Below, in pieces: positions 26,470 to 35,852 of a stretch of DNA of 47,885 nucleotides. Source of the stretch: Prevotella conceptionensis 9403948 (GTDB taxonomy: Bacteria > Bacteroidota > Bacteroidia > Bacteroidales > Bacteroidaceae); NCBI RefSeq assembly GCF_000312305.1, contig NZ_HE999447.1, positions 73,514 through 121,398 on the forward strand. Direction: 5' to 3'. The notes below the pieces were generated by a model. It saw only the letters and a program-made list of their open reading frames with translations. It was not told the origin of the DNA and searched no databases. Positions within the stretch are counted from its first letter, which is position 1, and every line of letters starts with the position of its first letter. A program made the translations under genes and the position numbers.

Positions 26470-27870
26470 TTACTTGCCTTCTGTTTTTGGGGCAACCTTC
26501 TTGGCAGTGGCACGCTTTGCCTTTGGTTTCACCTCTCCCTTATCCAGCATGGCGCGGAGCTTATCGTCTTCGGCCTCAATCTTGGCAATTTTGGTTTGCA
26601 AACGAACAATCTCCTTTTCTTTCATTTCTATTTCATCGCCTTGGTTCTTAATGGTTGTGAGTAAGCCATTCAGTTCTTCGTTGCCGATGTCTTCGGGATA
26701 AAGGCTGTTTACCCTGTTGATGAAGTCGCCAAGGATATTCATATAATTGGTGAAAGCGTCGAACGGACTGCTGTAAATGCCGCGGTCGATAGCCACTCCC
26801 GTATTCTTGGTGGTCATAAAGCGGAAGTTGTTAGAGGCTTGCAGATAGTCCCAATCTTGGTTGATGCGCGAGTCGTTGGCAATTCTCACCCTATCGGCCA
26901 CGCTATATAGCTTGTTGAAAGCCTCGCGTTGCATGGGATTACCCAGCCAACTGCTCACATCGCGTTCTTCGTCAATCCACGACAGGGCATACGGAACGTC
27001 TAAAGCGGCCACGCTTTTCATCTTTGCACATATCTCGGAGGGTGTTGAGAAGTTTATTCCTGCCTGTTTGGCACAAACGGGTATGGCTTTCAGGAACTCT
27101 AAGATGTTGCTTGATAAGGGCTGCGCAATACCCAAAGCCGAAAGCTCCATAAAGATGTTGATAACTTGCTCCTCTTCGGGCAAAGCTGCTATCTTGCCAA
27201 CATACCTGTCTGCGAAGAGTGGATACTCGTCCCACTCGCTGTTGTTAAAGCGCAACGACACGTCATCGCTTAAACGGATGTCGCGCAAAAGCAGTTTCAG
27301 ATTGGGTGCCATGTTGCAATGGTAGAGGTAATGGGGCGACTTCCAACCCAATACGTGCTTAGCTCCCTCGGTTAACATGCCCTTAAAGCCCATGTGCGAA
27401 GCCTTCAACCCAATGTCGTCGTTATAGATGAGCGAAGAGTTTCTCAACACCTTGGGTACTTGTCCGAAATATTCCTTTATCTTTTGGCATTGTTTCTTCA
27501 CTTCGGCCTCAAAACTGTCTTCGTTGATGAGTGATGCCAAACCATGCGAATAAGGCTCGGCCAAGAATTCGACACAGCCCGTATCGTTTAGTTCTTGCAG
27601 CTTGTCCAACACTTGCGGTGCGTGCATCTCCAATTGTTCGATGCCCACGCCCGAAAGTGAAAAGGCCACCTTGAAGTACTGGTCGTTGGCCTTAATCATG
27701 TCGAGTAGTGCATTTAGCGCAGGCATATAAGAGCGTTCGGCAATGTCGGTTATGGTTCGTTCGTTCTCGAAGTCGTCGTAATAGTAGTGGTCGGTACCGA
27801 TATCGAAAAACCTGTACCGCTTGAGATGGATAATTTGGTGTATCTCAAAATATAAACATATCGTTTTCAT
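26470..27870 (-). CDS. Glycoside hydrolase family 57 (alpha-amylase type)
   Basis: 466 residues, cytosolic. It opens with the GH57 start ICLYFEIHQIIHLKRY (catalytic-barrel His near residue 11) and continues with FSLSGVGIEQLE and the nucleophile region VEFLAEPYSHGLASL (the Glu is the candidate nucleophile). The last 60 residues are a coiled coil (KEIVRLQTKIAKIEAEDDKL) and a Lys-rich tail (PKAKRATAKKVAPKT), unusual additions. It is the third gene of the glycogen operon (GDE, GT, GH57) and probably hydrolyses or transfers alpha-glucan. The start is set by the conserved N terminus. Confidence 0.9.
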   Translation of the reverse strand: MKTICLYFEIHQIIHLKRYRFFDIGTDHYYYDDFENERTITDIAERSYMPALNALLDMIKANDQYFKVAFSLSGVGIEQLEMHAPQVLDKLQELNDTGCVEFLAEPYSHGLASLINEDSFEAEVKKQCQKIKEYFGQVPKVLRNSSLIYNDDIGLKASHMGFKGMLTEGAKHVLGWKSPHYLYHCNMAPNLKLLLRDIRLSDDVSLRFNNSEWDEYPLFADRYVGKIAALPEEEQVINIFMELSALGIAQPLSSNILEFLKAIPVCAKQAGINFSTPSEICAKMKSVAALDVPYALSWIDEERDVSSWLGNPMQREAFNKLYSVADRVRIANDSRINQDWDYLQASNNFRFMTTKNTGVAIDRGIYSSPFDAFTNYMNILGDFINRVNSLYPEDIGNEELNGLLTTIKNQGDEIEMKEKEIVRLQTKIAKIEAEDDKLRAMLDKGEVKPKAKRATAKKVAPKTEGK

Positions 27871-27894
27871 CGTTTTATTGTTTTAAAGGCTGCA

Positions 27895-29163
27895 TTAGTT
27901 CTTGTTAATTGTTCTCTCGTAAAGCGTGCGTATCCAAAGACCAACTTTCTCCCAAGTAATTTGGTCTACCTCGTTTTTTCCCTCTTCTTGGAGGTAATGG
28001 AACAGGCTATCGTTGTGGCAAATGGAGTAAATGGCGTCGGCCATGGCGTGTATGTCCCAATAGTCTACCTTGATGCAATTGGTCAATATCTCTGCGCAAC
28101 CGCTTTGTTTGGAAATGATTGAAGGCGTACCGCATTGCATGGCCTCGAGAGGCGAAATGCCAAAAGGTTCGCTTACAGACGGCATTACATATACATCAGA
28201 GGCTTTGAGGCACTCGTAAACCTGCTTGCCGCGCATAAATCCAGGGAAGTGGAACCGGTCGGCAATGCCGCGGTTGGCAGCCAGATAAATCATTTGGTCC
28301 ATCATGTCGCCCGAGCCAGCCATACAGAAACGCACGTTTCGGGTGCGGTGCAACACCATAGTGGCCGCCTCAACAAAGTATTCGGGTCCCTTTTGCATGG
28401 TGATGCGTCCAAGGAAGGTTACAACCTTTTCCTTATTATCGTGATTAGGGCGTGGAATGTCTTGCAGTTCTTGCGCCAAGGGATATACGGCGTTGTGCAC
28501 GGTAAAACACTTACGCGGGTCTTGATGGTACTGGTTGATAACCGTTTGGCGAGTAAGTTCAGACACGCACATTATGCAGTCGGCGTTGTCCATACCATCT
28601 TTCTCGATTGAATAAACCGTTGGGTTTACCTTTCCGCGCGAACGATCGAAGTCGGTAGCATGTACATGGATGCAAAGCGGCTTGCCCGACACCTGCTTGG
28701 CATGAATTCCCGCGGGATAAGTGAGCCAGTCGTGTGCGTGAATGATATCGAACGACTGCTGCCTAGCCACTACGCCTGCAACGATTGAGTAGTTGTTAAT
28801 CTCTTCGTGCAGGTTGTCGGGGTAGCGTCCGGAAAACTCCACGCAACCCAGGTCGTTCAAGTTCATGTAGTTGAAGTCGGCATATATGTGGTCTCTCAAT
28901 TCATAATAGTATTCGGGAGACATTACGTTGCCTAACCTTTCTTTAAGATAGTCATAGTTTACGTCGCGCCATGCCACGGGAACGCAGTTCATGGCCACGA
29001 TGTTGGCGGCGTTCTTGTCTTCGTCGCCCCAAGGTTTGGGCAGGCAGAAAGTTATTTCCATGTCGCCTTGGGCATGCAACCCTTCGGTGATGCCAAAGCT
29101 TGCCGTACCAAGACCGCCTAAGATGTGAGGAGGATACTCCCAACCAAACATTAGTACTTTCAT
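27895..29163 (-). CDS. GT4-type glycosyltransferase, glycogen/starch synthase-like
   Basis: 422 residues. The N-terminal nucleotide-sugar loop is FGWEYPPHILGGLGTAS, with the GGLG typical of glycogen synthases. The C-terminal domain has the EX7E motif in SEPFGISPLEAMQCG. The layout of debranching enzyme, synthase-like GT and GH57 is a conserved Bacteroidales block for storage glucan. It lies 18 bases after the debranching gene and 24 bases before GH57, so the three are one operon. It is likely an alpha-1,4-glucan elongase; GDP-glucose use is not determined. Confidence 0.88.
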   Translation of the reverse strand: MKVLMFGWEYPPHILGGLGTASFGITEGLHAQGDMEITFCLPKPWGDEDKNAANIVAMNCVPVAWRDVNYDYLKERLGNVMSPEYYYELRDHIYADFNYMNLNDLGCVEFSGRYPDNLHEEINNYSIVAGVVARQQSFDIIHAHDWLTYPAGIHAKQVSGKPLCIHVHATDFDRSRGKVNPTVYSIEKDGMDNADCIMCVSELTRQTVINQYHQDPRKCFTVHNAVYPLAQELQDIPRPNHDNKEKVVTFLGRITMQKGPEYFVEAATMVLHRTRNVRFCMAGSGDMMDQMIYLAANRGIADRFHFPGFMRGKQVYECLKASDVYVMPSVSEPFGISPLEAMQCGTPSIISKQSGCAEILTNCIKVDYWDIHAMADAIYSICHNDSLFHYLQEEGKNEVDQITWEKVGLWIRTLYERTINKN

Positions 29164-29181
29164 TATTCAGTTCCTCCGTTG

Positions 29182-31128
29182 TTATTGATATGAGTATTTT
29201 TCAAGTAGTTCTAAAGTTCTCAGTATTTCGCCTACGTTCATGGCGAACGATATTGCGCCACGACCATGGAAAGGAGGGTTGCCATCGAATAGTTCGGGAA
29301 TGGTTCCGAGACAATGGTAGAACATCTCATCTTCGTAGCCAACCATCTGCCTTTCGATAAAGCTTAGGCGCGTACGCTTATAGAGTTTGAGGCACGCTTC
29401 CATGTAAAATCCGCCCAACCAAGGCCATGCGGTTCCCTGATGGTAGGCATAATCGCGTTGCAGCTGCGACCCTACGTACATGGGATTGTATCCTCCACTC
29501 TTGGGCGACAAGGTTCTAAGTCCCTTGGGGGTGAGCAACTCCCGCGTGCAGACATCAAGAACGCTCTTCTTTTGGTTCAACTCTAATGGCGAATAGTCTA
29601 ACGCAACGGCGAAAATCATGTTCGGACGCACGCTCCAGTCTACCATATTGCCGTCAACATAGTCGTAAAGGTAGCCGTATTCGTTCAAGAACGTGTCCAC
29701 AAAGGCTTTCTTACACCGTTCGGCCATCTCTTCCAAGTTCTCTGTTTCGTGGGGTTCGCCCATGTCGGTGGCGATGGTTGCAGCGAATTTCAGTGCATTA
29801 TACCACAGGGCATTGAACTCTACGATGTATCCGGAGCGAGGAACTGCGGGCTTGCCATTGATGGTTGAGTTCATCCAAGTTACGGCTTTGTCTTTTCCGT
29901 TGGTCCTAATAAGTCCGTTGTCGTCGAGTGTAAGGTTTGGATGCTTGTTACTCCTTATATATATAATGATGTCTTTAACCAGCTGTCCATACTTTTCAAT
30001 GCACCGTTCCTTGCCAGTTTCTCGTCCATATTGCTGTATGGCCCAAATCGCCCACAACAAAACGTCGGGCTGTTCTATCTCTGCAATCTTGACAGTTAGG
30101 GGCTTGTCGTCCATAAACTCGCGCAATCCTCTTTCCGCCGTGCGCATAACCGCCTCGAAATAACTTTCTTCTTCAATGGCTAATGTTAAACCAGGCAAAG
30201 CGACGAAGGTGTCGCGTGCCCTGCACTTGAACCAAGGATATCCGGCTAGGATGTACTCGTCACCATCTCCCTCACTGATATGGAACTGGTGAGCAGCATT
30301 TATCAAACAGTGGAGAAAGTTGTCGCGAGGGCTTCTCTCATTCACCTCATCTTCAAACAATTGACAGAGGCCTTTTGTTGTAAACTCTTTGATGGAGGCA
30401 GAGAACACGATGCTTTCGCCCTTTTTGATGTTCATCTCGAAGTAACCAGGCACATAAAGATCCTCGTTGGCATCGTAACCGCGTTCTTGTTCCTTTGGAT
30501 ATTCTAAGCCACGATACCAATTTGGTTCGAACACAAACGTATTCTTCTTACTGAACTGCATGAACAAATCAGGATAACCTGCATACATGCAAGTCTTTAT
30601 GCCGTTCTCCACTTCGTGGTACTCGCGTGACGCCACGGTGTTTTCGTGCGTGTACTCCCGCACGCTCCTAAATGCGAGGAAGGGTTTGAAACGCAGAGTG
30701 GTGGCCGAGTGCGCATCTTCTAAGGTGTATCGAATAAGTATCCGGTCCTCGAAGTGCTGGAAAACCATTTCCTTTCTCAGCAGCACTCCCCCAACCCTAT
30801 ACAAGGTTGTGGGCACCTTATCGCAGTTGAACTCGCGGATGTATTTGTGTCCGTTAGGACTGTACGTGTTTCCGCGGTACTTATGCACCCCAAGATTGAA
30901 CACTGCGCCGTGTTGAACCACAGAGACATCAAGTGCAGAGAGCAGCACATGATTGTCGTCGTCGATTTCAGAAATTGGCAGAACGAGTAGGCCATGATAC
31001 TTCCTCGTATTGCAATCTAGTATAGACGAACAAGCATACGCTCCCGACCGATTAGTCCGCAGCAACTCTTTAGGTAACGTTTCCTCAAGATTGGTCATGA
31101 GGGATTTTTCAAATCGTATATAACCCAT
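29182..31128 (-). CDS. Glycogen debranching enzyme (amylo-alpha-1,6-glucosidase family)
   Basis: 648 residues. An N-terminal beta-sandwich domain (about 15-230) contains TNRSGAYACSSILDCNTRKYHGLLV. The C-terminal helical barrel (about 290-645) has GYPWFKCRARDTFVALPG with a likely catalytic Asp, and KTLSPKSGGY-type segments near the end. It removes alpha-1,6 branches of cytosolic glycogen. First gene of the operon, transcribed from the promoter at 31203-31234 and divergent from a Crp/Fnr gene. Start at 31128 is the ORF's first Met and fits the family. Confidence 0.9.
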   Translation of the reverse strand: MGYIRFEKSLMTNLEETLPKELLRTNRSGAYACSSILDCNTRKYHGLLVLPISEIDDDNHVLLSALDVSVVQHGAVFNLGVHKYRGNTYSPNGHKYIREFNCDKVPTTLYRVGGVLLRKEMVFQHFEDRILIRYTLEDAHSATTLRFKPFLAFRSVREYTHENTVASREYHEVENGIKTCMYAGYPDLFMQFSKKNTFVFEPNWYRGLEYPKEQERGYDANEDLYVPGYFEMNIKKGESIVFSASIKEFTTKGLCQLFEDEVNERSPRDNFLHCLINAAHQFHISEGDGDEYILAGYPWFKCRARDTFVALPGLTLAIEEESYFEAVMRTAERGLREFMDDKPLTVKIAEIEQPDVLLWAIWAIQQYGRETGKERCIEKYGQLVKDIIIYIRSNKHPNLTLDDNGLIRTNGKDKAVTWMNSTINGKPAVPRSGYIVEFNALWYNALKFAATIATDMGEPHETENLEEMAERCKKAFVDTFLNEYGYLYDYVDGNMVDWSVRPNMIFAVALDYSPLELNQKKSVLDVCTRELLTPKGLRTLSPKSGGYNPMYVGSQLQRDYAYHQGTAWPWLGGFYMEACLKLYKRTRLSFIERQMVGYEDEMFYHCLGTIPELFDGNPPFHGRGAISFAMNVGEILRTLELLEKYSYQ

Positions 31129-31202
31129 ATAGCTATACTTTAAGGTTTAATTGTTAGTCATCAAGTTCAGAAGATTGGTTAGGATGTCAACTCTTCATCC
31201 GC

Positions 31203-31234
31203 CAAAAGTACAAAAATATCGGCTTTAACACAAA
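31203..31234 (-). promoter_or_regulatory. Promoter of the glycogen operon
   Basis: Minus strand TTTG (31231-31234), 20 bases, TACTTTTG (31203-31210), predicted start about 65 bases before the debranching enzyme. Confidence 0.65.
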
Positions 31235-31382
31235 TAAAAGCTGATGAAATTGCAAAAATAACCTTTTTTCTACTTCATTCAGATAAAAAAGAGAACAACA
31301 AACCCGCTCCTTAGAAGAAAAATGTGTAATTTTGTATGCAATTCTGTTAATCACTACAAGACTGAGTAAAGCCAGGAAAATT

Positions 31383-32087
31383 ATGACAGCTAAAATTCTA
31401 GTATCAAGGGAGGAAGTGATTGGTATCATTTCCGAACACTGGGCTCCCCTTTCGAAAGCCCAACAAGAACTGTTGGCCGACAATGTGCGGATTGTTACAT
31501 TTACAAAGAACGACATCATATATAGAGGAGGTGAATCTCCACACGAAGTGATGTGCCTTGTGTCGGGTAAGGTTAAGGTATATAAGGATGGCGTTAATGG
31601 TAGAAGTCAAATTATCCGCGCTATTAAGGCTGTGGAATTTTTCGGTTATCGGGCTTTCTTCGCAGGCGAAGAATATAAAACTTCGGCTATGGCCATCGAC
31701 ACGTGCGTCGTTGCTTTCATACCTATCAAATTGGTGGTGAAGTTCATTCACGAAAACACGGCCGTCTCGTCTTTCTTCATTCGGCATTTGGCAAGATTGC
31801 TAGGCTCGTCTGATGAGCGAACGATAAATCTTACACAAAAGCACATACGAGGGCGACTAGCCGAGACGCTGTTGTTCTTAAAAGACAGCTATGGAGTGGA
31901 AGAAGACGGCTACACACTAAACATATATCTCAGCAGAGAAGATATCGCGAGCATGTCAAACATGACAACAAGCAATGCCATACGCACATTGTCCTCGTTT
32001 GCTGCCGAAAACATGGTTGCAATAGACGGCCGCAAGATACGCATCATGCAAGACGAAGAGTTGCGCAAAGTTAGCAAACTGGGTTAA
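31383..32087 (+). CDS. Crp/Fnr-family transcription regulator
   Basis: 234 residues. The N-terminal cyclic-nucleotide-like beta-barrel (about 25-140) has RGGESPHEVMCLVSGKVKVY and FFGYRAFFAGEEY. The C-terminal winged helix (about 165-225) has LSREDIASMSNMTTSNAIRTL. There is no N-terminal Cys cluster, so it is not an oxygen-sensing Fnr. The key cAMP-site RxS pattern is not obvious, so the ligand is unknown. Start at 31383 chosen because the upstream extension from 31332 overlaps its own TAATTTTG box (31327-31334). Divergent from the glycogen operon, which it may control. Confidence 0.88.
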   Translation: MTAKILVSREEVIGIISEHWAPLSKAQQELLADNVRIVTFTKNDIIYRGGESPHEVMCLVSGKVKVYKDGVNGRSQIIRAIKAVEFFGYRAFFAGEEYKTSAMAIDTCVVAFIPIKLVVKFIHENTAVSSFFIRHLARLLGSSDERTINLTQKHIRGRLAETLLFLKDSYGVEEDGYTLNIYLSREDIASMSNMTTSNAIRTLSSFAAENMVAIDGRKIRIMQDEELRKVSKLG

Positions 32088-33016
32088 TCGGGTATCAAAA
32101 AGTTTATCACTTCTTGCTCTACCAAAATCTTAAACTCGCCAACGGGCGTGTTCATCGGCCTTCCATCAATGCCAACCAAGGCGTGATTGGCATCCATGAA
32201 TTCAACCATGCGTGTGCGATAAGGGTGCACGCTACGATGATTTAAGAATTTACCACGCAAAAACAAGTAAATACCTTCAAACAATTTCATCATCTTAGGA
32301 TGATACACTACCGACACATCCAATAATCCGTTGTAGGGAACTGCATTGGGCGTTTGACCGTACCCCAAAGCGTTTCCAACGCAGATGGTCATTATCTTGC
32401 GGTTCAGCACTTCTTCATTAATTTTCAAACGCATCTTATATTCTAGCCTTTGGAAGGCCAGTAGCACGAAAGAGAAAAGGAAAGACAAGGTACGCGACCC
32501 AAAAAGGCGTCGTGTTTGCATGCGCAAGTTCATGATGGTGGCAATCAGCCCAACGTTTACGCAATTCAGAAAGTATCGCCGGCAGTTCTTCCCCTCCTTA
32601 TTAATATAGCGAATGAGGCCCAAATCTATCTTCCTTACGCGTCTTTTCTTCAACCATTTCACGATAGAGTCCACATCGCCGTCCTTCATTCCCCAGAAAT
32701 GAGCAAAGTCGTTCATCAGTCCGTTGGGTATAACGCCCAACGCTATGCCGTCTCTCGTTTCTTTATCAACGCGCATCAGGCAATTAACAGCATCGTTAAG
32801 GGCGGAGTCGCCCCCAACAACAACTATGGTTTGATAACCATTTTCGATAAACATGGTTATCAATCGCTCAACGCTATTGGCGTTTTCGCTCTGCACATAG
32901 TCAAAGTCGATGCCGTTGTCCATCAGGCTACGTTCCACCCTGCTCCAACGAACTCCCCTGCTGTACATCCCTTTCTTGGGACAGTACAATATTGCCCATT
33001 TCTTGTTTGCTGCCAT
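32084..33016 (-). CDS. Diacylglycerol/lipid kinase family protein (YegS/DAGK fold)
   Basis: 310 residues from ATG 33016 (MAANKKWAILY). A longer frame would overlap miaA. N-terminal nucleotide-binding half with VVVGGDSALNDAVNCLM (the GGDGT motif reads GGDSA, a change at the usual Gly-Thr), and LGVIPNGLMNDFA matching the GxxNDFA phosphate-contact loop. C-terminal half is a beta-rich YegS-like domain with VGNALGYGQTPNA. It phosphorylates a membrane lipid or related alcohol; exact substrate unknown. It starts 4 bases after the miaA stop and overlaps the Crp/Fnr gene end by 4 bases, convergently. Confidence 0.85.
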   Translation of the reverse strand: MAANKKWAILYCPKKGMYSRGVRWSRVERSLMDNGIDFDYVQSENANSVERLITMFIENGYQTIVVVGGDSALNDAVNCLMRVDKETRDGIALGVIPNGLMNDFAHFWGMKDGDVDSIVKWLKKRRVRKIDLGLIRYINKEGKNCRRYFLNCVNVGLIATIMNLRMQTRRLFGSRTLSFLFSFVLLAFQRLEYKMRLKINEEVLNRKIMTICVGNALGYGQTPNAVPYNGLLDVSVVYHPKMMKLFEGIYLFLRGKFLNHRSVHPYRTRMVEFMDANHALVGIDGRPMNTPVGEFKILVEQEVINFLIPD

Positions 33017-33020
33017 ACTA

Positions 33021-33977
33021 TTATCTTCTCTTTCCGTAAATAGTTTCGTCTTCTTTTTCCATCCACCTTTCAATTTGCGCTAGCCTGTCGGCCATTGGCA
33101 TGCTAGCGTTTAACCAGTGGATGTTAAACCCACGCCGTTCCATGCCTCTAAACCACGTCATCTGCCGTTTGGCAAACTGGTGAATGGCTATCTCCAACTT
33201 CTTGAACATATCATCGTACGACATTTCTCCAACCACATAGGCCGTAACGTACTTGTATTCCAGCCCATAGTACATCAGGTCTTCTTTCGCAATGCCGTTC
33301 TTTTCAAGCAGTCCACGCACCTCTTCTACCATCCCTTCTTCCAATCTGGCTTTCAGTCGAGTAGTTATTCGCTCTCTGCGTACGTCTCTGTCAACGTCTA
33401 ATCCCACGATGAGCGAACTCACGGCTGGCAGCCTCCGTGTATCAACGGGACGGCGTAAGTTGTGAAATTCAATTTCTATTGCCCTTATGGCACGACTTAC
33501 CGTATCAACATCCGTTTCGTTGTGCATTACCGAACCGTTCCTTGCCTTCAACCATATCAACAGCTCTTTTAACTCGGTTAACGTTCGTGCGGATAGTTTT
33601 TTGCGCAAGTTGTCGTCTTGTGGAACAGGCGACAAGGCGTAACCTTTCAGCACCGCCTCCATATAAAGACCCGTTCCGCCGCACAATATGGGCAGCACTC
33701 CCCTATGGGTAAGGTCTTCGTATGCGGCGTTGAAGTCTTCTTGAAACCTAAATAGGTTATACTTCTGCCCTGCATCCTCTATATCTATAAGGTGGTAAGC
33801 AATTTGTTTGCCGTCCACATTATATTCAGACAGGTCTTTACCTGTACCAATATCCATGCCCCGATACACCTGTCTACTATCCGCGCTGATAATCTCGCCA
33901 CCCGTTTTGGCGGCAAGATTAACAGCCAAGGCAGTTTTGCCACAGGCAGTTGGACCCAATATCGTTATCATCTTCAC
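33021..33977 (-). CDS. miaA: tRNA dimethylallyltransferase
   Basis: Adds an isopentenyl group to A37 of tRNAs that read codons beginning with U. 318 residues: Walker A GPTACGKTALAV (8-19), ISADSRQVYRGMDIGTGK, CGGTGLYMEAVLKG, and the C-terminal insertion and FAKRQMTWFRG segment that contacts tRNA. A second in-frame ATG at 33971 is equally good. Its TACCTTTG box (about 33983-33990) lies inside the T-run of the gapA terminator. Confidence 0.95.
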   Translation of the reverse strand: MKMITILGPTACGKTALAVNLAAKTGGEIISADSRQVYRGMDIGTGKDLSEYNVDGKQIAYHLIDIEDAGQKYNLFRFQEDFNAAYEDLTHRGVLPILCGGTGLYMEAVLKGYALSPVPQDDNLRKKLSARTLTELKELLIWLKARNGSVMHNETDVDTVSRAIRAIEIEFHNLRRPVDTRRLPAVSSLIVGLDVDRDVRRERITTRLKARLEEGMVEEVRGLLEKNGIAKEDLMYYGLEYKYVTAYVVGEMSYDDMFKKLEIAIHQFAKRQMTWFRGMERRGFNIHWLNASMPMADRLAQIERWMEKEDETIYGKRR

Positions 33978-33998
33978 AAAGGCAAAGGTAATAAAAAA

Positions 33999-34023
33999 AG
34001 CCGTCCTAACTTATAGGACGGCT
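33999..34023 (-). terminator. gapA terminator (bidirectional)
   Basis: AGCCGTCC (33999-34006) and GGACGGCT (34016-34023) pair perfectly; on the minus strand TTTTTTA follows, on the plus strand CGTTTTTG. Confidence 0.85.
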
Positions 34024-34053
34024 CGTTTTTGTTCAGTTTAACGCTAAAAATAA

Positions 34054-35133
<1,080 letters not shown>

Positions 35134-35218
35134 TTACAAAATGGTTTAACAAATCAAAATGTTAGCCTAAACAATGCTTTTTTTCCTCAATTGCACCGCA
35201 AAGTTACGAATTTATTTC

Positions 35219-35226
35219 TATATTTG
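35219..35226 (+). promoter_or_regulatory. Possible -7 box of mscL
   Basis: TATATTTG (TAnnTTTG) 43 bases before the mscL start. The upstream -33 element is not at the expected spacing. Confidence 0.4.
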
Positions 35227-35268
35227 CATTGGATTTCACAAATAATTATTATCAACAACAAAAAAACA

Positions 35269-35658
35269 ATGAGTAAATTTTTAAACGAGTTTAAAGACTT
35301 TGCCATGCGGGGTAACGTGTTGGATTTGGCAGTCGGCGTTATCATAGGCGGAGCTTTCGGCAAAATCGTCTCTTCTGTCGTAGACGACTTGCTGATGCCC
35401 GTTATCGGAATGCTAATCGGAGGGTTGGATTTCAAGGGGTTGTCTATCACCATTGGTGAAGCTAAAATCATGTATGGCAATTTCATCCAGAATGTTATCG
35501 ACTTCACGATTATAGCTTTCTGCATCTTCTTGCTCATCAAGGGCATCAATTCTCTCTCGCGAAAGAAAGAAGAACCTGCTGCTCCAGAGGCACCAGCAGA
35601 GCCCAGCAACGAAGAAAAACTGCTTTCAGAAATTCGCGACTTGCTCAAAAACAAGTAA
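35269..35658 (+). CDS. mscL: Large-conductance mechanosensitive channel MscL
   Basis: 129 residues, inner membrane. The N-terminal amphipathic helix ([20 protein letters not shown]) leads to TM1 with the pore-lining [18 protein letters not shown] and TM2 near residues 75-95 ([14 protein letters not shown]). The C-terminal bundle helix ends in [14 protein letters not shown]. Opens under extreme turgor to release solutes. Start 35269 is the family start; upstream frame from 35104 is spurious. Confidence 0.97.
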   Translation: MSKFLNEFKDFAMRGNVLDLAVGVIIGGAFGKIVSSVVDDLLMPVIGMLIGGLDFKGLSITIGEAKIMYGNFIQNVIDFTIIAFCIFLLIKGINSLSRKKEEPAAPEAPAEPSNEEKLLSEIRDLLKNK

Positions 35659-35682
35659 TAATCACAGTTTCAACAAACCCAC

Positions 35683-35719
35683 AAAAGCACCTGTCGAACA
35701 TTCGTCGGGTGCTTTTTTA
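35683..35719 (+). terminator. mscL terminator
   Basis: AAAAGCACC pairs with GGGTGCTTTT around a loop, followed by TTTTAT. Confidence 0.9.
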
Positions 35720-35817
35720 TTGGTGAAATGCGACAAAAAATCCATAACGACGCTATGCTAAACCTGAGTCCTCACAACATCCCACCTAACTTTAAAGCAG
35801 TATTTTCTTCCTTTGGT

Positions 35818-35848
35818 TTTGCCAATTCGATAATGTGAAGTAATTTTG
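35818..35848 (+). promoter_or_regulatory. mutS2 promoter, predicting a leaderless mRNA
   Basis: TTTG (35818-35821), exactly 19 bases, TAATTTTG (35841-35848), then only four bases to the ATG at 35853. Transcription starts should fall at or next to the A of ATG. No ribosome site precedes it. Confidence 0.75.
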
Positions 35849-35852
35849 CAGT

